Assembly (NCBI GenBank): GCA_964035795.1
Contig: OZ038322.1
Location: 7,021,037-7,085,036 of the forward strand
Direction of reading: 5' to 3'
Length of the DNA stretch: 64,000 bases
Origin: Pterobdella sp. o SKG-2022
Lineage: Eukaryota; Annelida; Clitellata; Hirudinida; Piscicolidae
In this document: in pieces, positions 57,701 through 64,000 of the stretch
How positions within the stretch are numbered: position 1 is the stretch's first letter
Layout: the number at the start of each line of letters is the position of its first letter
Notes under the pieces: model-generated
Told to the model about the DNA's origin: nothing
The model's input: the letters and a program-made list of their open reading frames with translations, nothing else
Databases searched by the model: none
Translations under genes and position numbers: made by a program

Positions 57701-60376
57701 GAAAAAGTTAGTCAAATTGTTTGCTGAGTTGAAGTTTTAATGAATCCTTGCACATTTTGATGAAAACAAGGTATTTAAAAAATATATTTTGATCTTAAAA
57801 ACTAGAAATCAACCGATGGTTTTTACCTTTCGTTCAAGAAAAAGTTGCTAACTCATGTGAATCACACGAAATTTCAGTTTTCAACCATCTTTATTTTAAG
57901 TTATTTTGCTTTTGCCATTTAGTTTCATCAAAGTAGTCTTATTTCACACACTTGCCTCCTATCTTTTGAGTTTGATAAGTTTTATGAGCTTTTGGAAGGT
58001 TCGGTAGTGTAGAAAATTAAACAAACCTTGCTTAAGTATCTGCTGTACGTTTTAAAAACACCACACCTAATGATGTCTGCCAAGATTCAAGTTGAAGACA
58101 AGATATGAGATGTTTAAAACTTGGCGGAGACTTTCCAAAAAAAATTCTTTCAGTAAAGGTTCAATTTTGTTAATAAAGAAATACTTTTAAAAGTTGAATA
58201 CTGTAAGATTTATATAAAAAAGTTCTAGCTAAAGCGTTAATGGCGTACATATTGTTAAGACACCCATTTCTAATTGGCTTTTTTTTCAGATTTACTAGCT
58301 CATATGCAAAGCGGTTATTAAAACGACATACGATTTTTCAAAATATTTTTCAAAAATAAAAAAAATATTTTAATAATAAAAAATATAAGGAAGCATATTG
58401 GAGTAATTTTTAAAATTTTAATGTGTTGAAAGACTTTGGTGTTGCATCATAAAATATAATAGAACATTTGAAGAATCTAGCCAATCCTTCAAGCAGTTAA
58501 AGCAATCAATCTTACCAAATCAAAAACAACTTGAATTAAAAGATCGATTTAATTTTTAACTAAAAAAATTTTGATCTGAATTCTCATGTAAATTTTTTGA
58601 ATTTTTTGAAAATTTATTTTTTGAATTATAAACTAAGATTAAATTTTCTCTAAGACAATGTAATTGTTGTTTACGAGGAAAGTCATTGTTTTTTGTCGTT
58701 GAGCTTGATTGAAAAATTTTTCAAGTTAATGAATGGAAATTCAATTTGGAATATTTATGCATAAGCTATAGCTAAAATTTTCGGCTTTGAGAAATTTAAC
58801 AAGTAAGCAGAATTAAAATGTTGGTTATTTATATAATTTATTTGAATTTTAACTTTTAAAAATTCAAATACTTGAATTAAATTTTAAATTTATATAATAA
58901 TTAAAATTAAAAATTCAAATTGAAAACTCTAATTTCCCTACAGACCCGTGTCATACTTCCACCACGTTAGATGCGTTATCTTCAGTAGCGAAACTGAGTG
59001 TGAGCATGACTATGTTGATGTCTTCATCGCATGCAGTCACCAACCTGGCAAACAACAGTAAAAACAAACTACCGGAGAAAGAGACAGAAAACAGAAACGA
59101 GTCGACGATTGATGAAACATCATTCAACTTCCCTGAAGACTCTCTGCATCAAGTCCCAATCACCAACACCCAAACCAACAATCTTTATCTGTCGTACCAG
59201 ACTAATAGTAATGAAGATAGACAGAGTACTCAAATGCAAGACTTCATCAATACTATGCAAAAAAACCCATTTTTATGTTACAACATTCATTGCTCGCATC
59301 CAGAGCACTACGGTTGGCCCAGCAACCAGAATATTTCCTTGAAAAAGAAAAAAAATCGGTATTTGGTAAATGAAAAACTGTTAAAACTTGATGAAAAGTT
59401 CAAAACTAAAAATAAAAATAAAAGCAAAAGTTTCAATTTGTTTGCAAATCTAATCAACAGAAAGTCTTCGTCTTCGAAAAAGGAAGAGGAAAAAACGCGG
59501 AAGAGACTCATCAACGATAAGTGTGAGTATGGGCTCCAGCATCCACAAAACAACAAGAAACCCACTAAACAAACAAGGTATTTAATAAGTGATGCAAACA
59601 AAAGGAAAGACAAGATCTCTCGTGACACTACCACATCCACCATCTTCTCAGGAGTTGGGTCTCCTGACGATGAAAACACTATTGTAGATATTTCTTGTAG
59701 GAAGAAAAACAAGTTACCAGCAAAAATTAAGAAACAAAAACATATTGAAAAAGATCTGGAAAGTTTTGAAGAAGTTTTTGAAAGAGAAAATAAAAATGAA
59801 GAAGAAAACGACAAAGAAATAAGTCACACGAGTAAAAGCAAAAAAGCCAAAAGACTGAATATAGATCAACAAATGAATCAACCCCGTCTTAAATTACAAG
59901 CGCCTAATTTAAAAAACCTCACGCAAAAAAATGAAGAAATTTTGTCAAAGTCTTTTCAACAAAACGAAGCGTTGAGCTTACATGAAAATACTCCCTCAGA
60001 AGAGCAAGCGAACATGAAGAATTCAAGCGAAACACCAGGCTCGTTAAGAATATTACCAACACCACAATTAATTTTCCCACAAAGCAAATCATTAGAAGAT
60101 TCTTGTGAGCAGGAGCAAGTTAAAGCGATAAATAATCATCAAAAAACATCTCATCCTCCACAACCCCTCCCTTCCACTCGTGAACTTATTTTACAGCCTT
60201 TAAACCTGCAACTTCAACAAAAAGAAAAGATAAAAAATGATTTCATAGAAAAACACAAAAAACACAATGAATTGCTATTAAAAATTCAAAAAAAAAAAAA
60301 GAAAATGAAAAACGAGACACTCATAAAAATAGCATCGAATATCGATTTTCAAAAGACTGTTGCCAACAACAGCTAG
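48770..60376 (+). CDS. Hv1-type voltage-sensor protein with giant S1-S2 insert and long C-tail; 5' end not found
   Basis: Exons: 48770-48895, 49713-49837, 51438-53056, 54684-54737, 55665-55803, 57003-57118, 57537-57603, 58944-60376. All phases agree, giving at least 1225 residues (human Hv1 has 273). S1 is VQILLCVIVLLDAGIVIGQI, with the selectivity Asp. The next exon carries about 510 Lys/Asn/Ser-rich residues and an acidic run, then S2 (AHGLHYASIGLLGFLVFE, continuing DLVKIF). S3 is IFDAIIIASSFAIDLIF and S4 is VILLLWRIARVVDG. A coiled coil follows (RARRVAEKKLEQMELEKIE). Hv1 proteins are dimeric voltage-gated proton channels. Kept: S1 Asp, S2 His/Glu/Lys, both S3 Asp, S4 Trp and the last two Arg. 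Lost: the first S4 Arg and the S2 phenylalanine of the charge-transfer centre, both now Leu. The last exon adds 476 Lys/Glu/Asn-rich residues, then a frame change (next entry). A start exon is missing. Proton conduction is inferred, not shown. Confidence 0.85.
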
Positions 60377-60663
60377 CTGGAGTTCGGGGCTTTTCTTCTC
60401 TTTCTGATGAGGAAAAACACCGAAATGAAAAAAAAACAAAAAAATGCTCGAGCGTTGAAAAAAAAAATGTTGGTTTTTTTGAGAGTAAAATAGAAATAGA
60501 AAAAGATGCAATAAAAAAGCATAAAGACCAATGTATCTCCGCTGAAGCGTGTGAAGAAATTAGCGTAAAAATTAATGTAAAAAATAACAATGAAGAAGAA
60601 AACGAGAAAGTTTTTTTTGACAACGATTCTACGGACGATGATAAGGATGTCAATGCAAAATAA
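60301..60663 (+). CDS. Out-of-frame continuation of the Hv1-like C-tail after an A13 run
   Basis: Directly after the 13-A run (60288-60300) a second frame, one base back from the main one, stays open for 120 codons to TAA at 60661. It begins ENEKRDTHKNSIEYRF and ends TDDDKDVNAK. Its Lys/Glu/Asn-rich style matches the preceding tail, whereas the main frame runs only 25 more codons to a stop. Either one A is missing from the assembly or allele, or ribosomes slip on the A-run, or the main frame is real and this is chance. A poly(A) signal at 60820 fits a transcript that reaches this far. Confidence 0.5.
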   Translation, partial: ENEKRDTHKNSIEYRFSKDCCQQQLAGVRGFSSLSDEEKHRNEKKTKKCSSVEKKNVGFFESKIEIEKDAIKKHKDQCISAEACEEISVKINVKNNNEEENEKVFFDNDSTDDDKDVNAK

Positions 60664-62932
60664 AATTGTTTTTCCAACTCATAGAATACATTTGAGTGAA
60701 AATATTCTCTCACACCAAAGACCTTTTAATGTGAATTTACGGCTTATTGTGGTGGGTATTCAAGGTTATAATACAATGATATGCTCAAGACGAAAAAAAA
60801 AACAGTTAGTATAAAATACAATAAAAAGCAAAAAAAAATAAAATTATTTAATAATACAAAAAAATACTAAAAAACAGAAAAAAACAAAAAATAATAAAGC
60901 AATATATGAAGCTATTAGATAAATCAAAGGGTTAAATAGAAGCATAACGATGAGTTGAAACGATTGTGGGCGCACATATCATTAGATTGGTAGACTTTCA
61001 TCCTGATGCCCTAGGTCGCCAGTGAAGTTCCAAGCATTAATAACGTGTTTCTCCTAGATTTTGACTCTAAGCTTAATAAATGATTCAAAAATTTGAGATT
61101 TTTTTTTGAAATATTGAAGATTTAAAAACAGCTTCCTCGGGGGTATGACGCTCATTATGTTATGAGAGGATCATCAAAGAACCTTTAAATAACTTTGTCT
61201 CAATATGAACTTACCTGAGCATTAAACTGCTATAATGGGAGACGTTAGAAAAGCAATAAATATCACATTTGGAGACTTCATGATTTGTTCAGCAATAAAA
61301 TGTCATGTGTTTATCATACGCATCATGGCAGACCCAACTAGGCAACGTTTTGCATTTTTGTTGTTTTTAATTCACATAAAATTAATTTAATATGCATTCA
61401 ATTGATTTATTTAAAATTTAAAATATATCACTAATTGAAAAAATAATGTAATATATTCAAAGCCTAACAATTAACCATTATGATATATATATACTTTTAA
61501 ATTGAATAAAATGTTATTTTTGTATCAAAAAGTGTACATTTTTTGCATACTTCAATGTAATTCTCATACTTTTTCTATTTGAAAAACAAACCTCATGTAT
61601 TTGCAGACAAGTTAGCGTAAATTTTGCCAATAAAGCAATTATCCTTATTTGCATCTGTAAAAAAAACTGAATTTTATATAGCATTGTATCATTATTTGAA
61701 GCTTAATTTTGCTACTTTTCACTTGAATTGTTTCACACATTGTCTTATAATGAAATTCTTACATGAATACATACAATATCAATTACCATTCAAAAAGCTT
61801 GGATATTATCCACAACTCGTCTCTAAAACCTTCATCATTATTTGAATTTCAAAATTTTACAATTCATAACGTCAAGACTGAGTATCAGGTGGTTTCTTAA
61901 ACTTGTAGGTCATATATACTAGTCGATAGTTAGCTCCATGGGTTGTTTAGTTAATCCACACTCCTATCTCCCATCTTTCATTTCATTTCAAGCATTCATT
62001 TTAATAGTTAGAATGAATGGTTTCACGACTGTTGTAAGCCGCACAATACACCATTGAGTTTTTTGTTAAATTTATTATCATTTCGATCTTACATTCGCTT
62101 TTAAAATAATTTTCCATTGTATTTATTTCAGAATTTTTTTGTGAATTTTATTTTATTTTTATGAAAATTCAATTTTACGTTTATAAATTACTTGAAAATT
62201 TAGCTAGGTTCTTTTTATTAGATTCAAAGGGTGTGTACAATGAATCTACGCGTTAATACTTAGCATTGTTAACTTTGGATACTAATTATATTCAAATAAA
62301 CCTTATAAACACTCATCTAGTCCCACAACCAAATGACCAAATCTTAAATGTCAATATTTGAACTTTCAACTACAATGATTAAGAGATTATGTCGTAAAGC
62401 GAAGCCTTCTGTTTTAAGATCCAGGTGAGATTTATAAACCACATTTATCGTTTTAGACGTGGTGCAATGAGGCAATTCATGACGGAAATTTTCAAAAGTT
62501 ATTGATAAAAAATATAATCAAAAATTTACATAATTGATTGAATTTTTGGTAAAAATTGAAAAAAAAATCAAATTATAAAAAAACTAGTTGAAGAAATTTT
62601 GTGTTTTGAGTGTTATTTACTAATAAAGTTTTGAGTCATAAGCAAATATTTCAATGACTCTATTGTTCAGTTAGCATTATTCAACTTCGTCACCAAGGCT
62701 GGCCCATATTGTCTTGAGTTTTATTCGCAGTCAGGCAATCCTACACCTAACAAACATATATATATGTAAACACTTAATGAATTTCAAATATTTAAAGAAG
62801 ATTAGTTTTGATTTTTAATCTAATTAGTCGATAGATTTTCATTGAAACTTTTTCTGTAGTCTTATATCCAAAGGCTCTTTAACCGAAAGGAATATATCAG
62901 TTTTTTTATCGTACAATACAAAACTTGCCGTA
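60664..62932. other. Intergenic between the Hv1-like gene and the tetraspanin
   Basis: About 2.3 kb, AT-rich. The open frame at 61624-61845 (73 codons, hydrophobic and aromatic) has no family motif and is probably chance. No RNA gene, transposon or tandem repeat was recognised. Confidence 0.55.
60820..60825 (+). terminator. Candidate AATAAA poly(A) signal of the Hv1-like gene
   Basis: AATAAA about 155 bp after the alternative stop (60663) and 445 bp after the main-frame stop, within an A-rich tract. The motif is common in such sequence, so support is modest. Confidence 0.35.
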
Positions 62933-64000
62933 ATGGCTGCGACTTGCGGGGCTAATTTCGCCAGAGTTCTTCTAGTTTTATACAACATTCTTTTTTTCGT
63001 GAGTTTCGAGCCAATACATATCATTTATTTTAAATTTTAAAAAAAGTCTAAGTGTCACTACGGTAACATTAAAACCCTATAAAACATTCAATAGACGAGT
63101 AATTACCATCAAAAAAAACATTCCAGATGCCATAAAACGTCATGATATACATACTTTAAAGACTTCAACTTCTTCTCTAGATAACCGGGGCGGTCTTGAT
63201 AGGAGTTGGGTCGTATATGATAGCCTCCCCGAGCATCACAACACCTGTTGAAACTGTTGGAGATGTCTTCGGCGGCTCGTACCTCAGGGTTGCTGCCATC
63301 ATCCTCATATCAATGGGAGTCTTCATCGTAGTATTTACAATCCTGGGCATATACGCTGCTATTTCTGAAAACACTATTGCTCTTTCAATCGTTAGTTCCC
63401 CATTCTACCACGTTCAATGAATTATACATTTTATCGAATTCATTCAAAAAAGCTCTTTTAGGCAGATCAATAACCTTTGAAGAACTTTATATTTGTATTT
63501 ATAGATTTATAAAAGTTATATAGAATGATTAAGGATATTTGAAGAATTAATGATCATCTGACTATAAAAAACTCAATAAAAATACATATTCCAATTCTTT
63601 CACAAAAGTACATAGCCTTCTTGGTCATCTTCTGCTTCCTTGAAATCGCAGCCGGTGTGATCGCTATCGTTTTCAAAGATCAAGTTTGTAGTTCCACATT
63701 CGATTTTTTGATTCATTACGATTAAGTTGATTAATCTTGAAAACATAATGCCAACTTTGTAACATATCAGTTTTTCTTCATCAAAAAAACTTTATTGCTA
63801 AATTTTCAATCCACGACAACTAAATTATAAAAACCATTAAACAGCATCTGTTATCATGCATAATCAACGCTAATCCACCCTATTATGAAGCTGTTGGAAA
63901 AGATGCAGAAAGGAATGTTCCAGACGTTGAGAAAGGTTCATACAGACACGGGGGGAAGCTACTACAAGGATTCCACTTGTGACACCATCGATGTAGCCAA
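62933..64000 (+). CDS. Tetraspanin, 5' part (runs off the window)
   Basis: Exons: 62933-62998, 63181-63390, 63609-63683 and 63891 to the window end. All introns are phase 0. The start MAATCGANFARVLLVLYNIL is a classic tetraspanin N-terminus with TM1, completed in exon 2 (ITGAVLIGVGSYMIA). A short first loop leads to TM2 (VAAIILISMGVFIVVFTILGI). The inner loop is AAISENTIALSI, where most tetraspanins have a GCCGA-type motif. TM3 is IAFLVIFCFLEIAAGVIAIV with the usual polar Glu, then the large extracellular loop starts (KMQKGMFQTLRKV, YYKDSTCDTIDVA). The CCG motif and TM4 lie beyond the window. Tetraspanins organise membrane microdomains with integrins and proteases. The acceptor of the last visible exon is weak (TATTATGAAG). 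153 residues are visible; the subfamily is not resolved. Confidence 0.88.

Noticed and set aside
61624..61845. 73-codon plus frame after the Hv1-like gene
   Set aside because: No motif, strongly AT-driven composition, no splice or promoter context.

Overview
This is about 64 kb of an AT-rich, intron-bearing animal genome. It uses the standard code and GT/AG introns, with many GATA/TAA microsatellites, tRNA-derived and LINE retroposons, and one 200-base assembly gap. The gene set is metazoan: FAM102/EEIG1, PCGF3, CDC50/TMEM30, DNA polymerase eta, a TCAF-type M60 protein, an Hv1-type voltage sensor, a tetraspanin, a NACHT-type ATPase and a possible Dachshund relative. This points to an invertebrate. 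The phylum cannot be fixed from the sequence alone. I rebuilt the multi-exon models by hand from splice sites, reading-frame phase and recalled family motifs, so no alignment or transcript supports them.

Layout. Positions 0.4-29.3 kb carry a head-to-tail series on the minus strand. In transcription order from high to low coordinates these are a possible Dachshund-like gene (split by the gap), CDC50/TMEM30, PCGF3, a compact NACHT-type NTPase with a possible death-fold N-terminus, and FAM102. CDC50 and PCGF3 are only 256 bp apart. Transcription then switches: POLH (32.3-37.0 kb), a single-exon TCAF-like M60 gene (38.8-40.9 kb), a large Hv1-like gene (48.8-60.7 kb) and the start of a tetraspanin (62.9 kb to the window edge) are all on the plus strand. 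A CRE and three CCAAT boxes lie in the divergent region.

Mobile DNA. A Jockey-like LINE (about 17-20 kb), itself holding a tRNA-derived SINE, sits antisense in a PCGF3 intron. A second Jockey-type ORF1 with broken zinc knuckles runs into the gap at 26.6-27.7 kb. A decayed LINE 3' end lies at 14.2-14.5 kb. A decayed R2/R4/Dong-type LINE (43.5-47.4 kb) has TAA/CAA microsatellite at both ends.

The most striking item is the Hv1-like gene. All four transmembrane segments are recognisable, but the S1-S2 linker is a roughly 510-residue basic, low-complexity insert carried by one 1.6 kb exon. The first S4 arginine and the charge-transfer phenylalanine are both replaced by leucine. The cytoplasmic tail extends by nearly 480 residues and changes frame at a run of 13 A. 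The genes do not form one pathway. Their functional links are ordinary cell biology: Polycomb repression (PCGF3), lipid flippase assembly (CDC50), translesion synthesis (POLH), membrane proteins (Hv1, tetraspanin) and possible innate signalling (NACHT protein).
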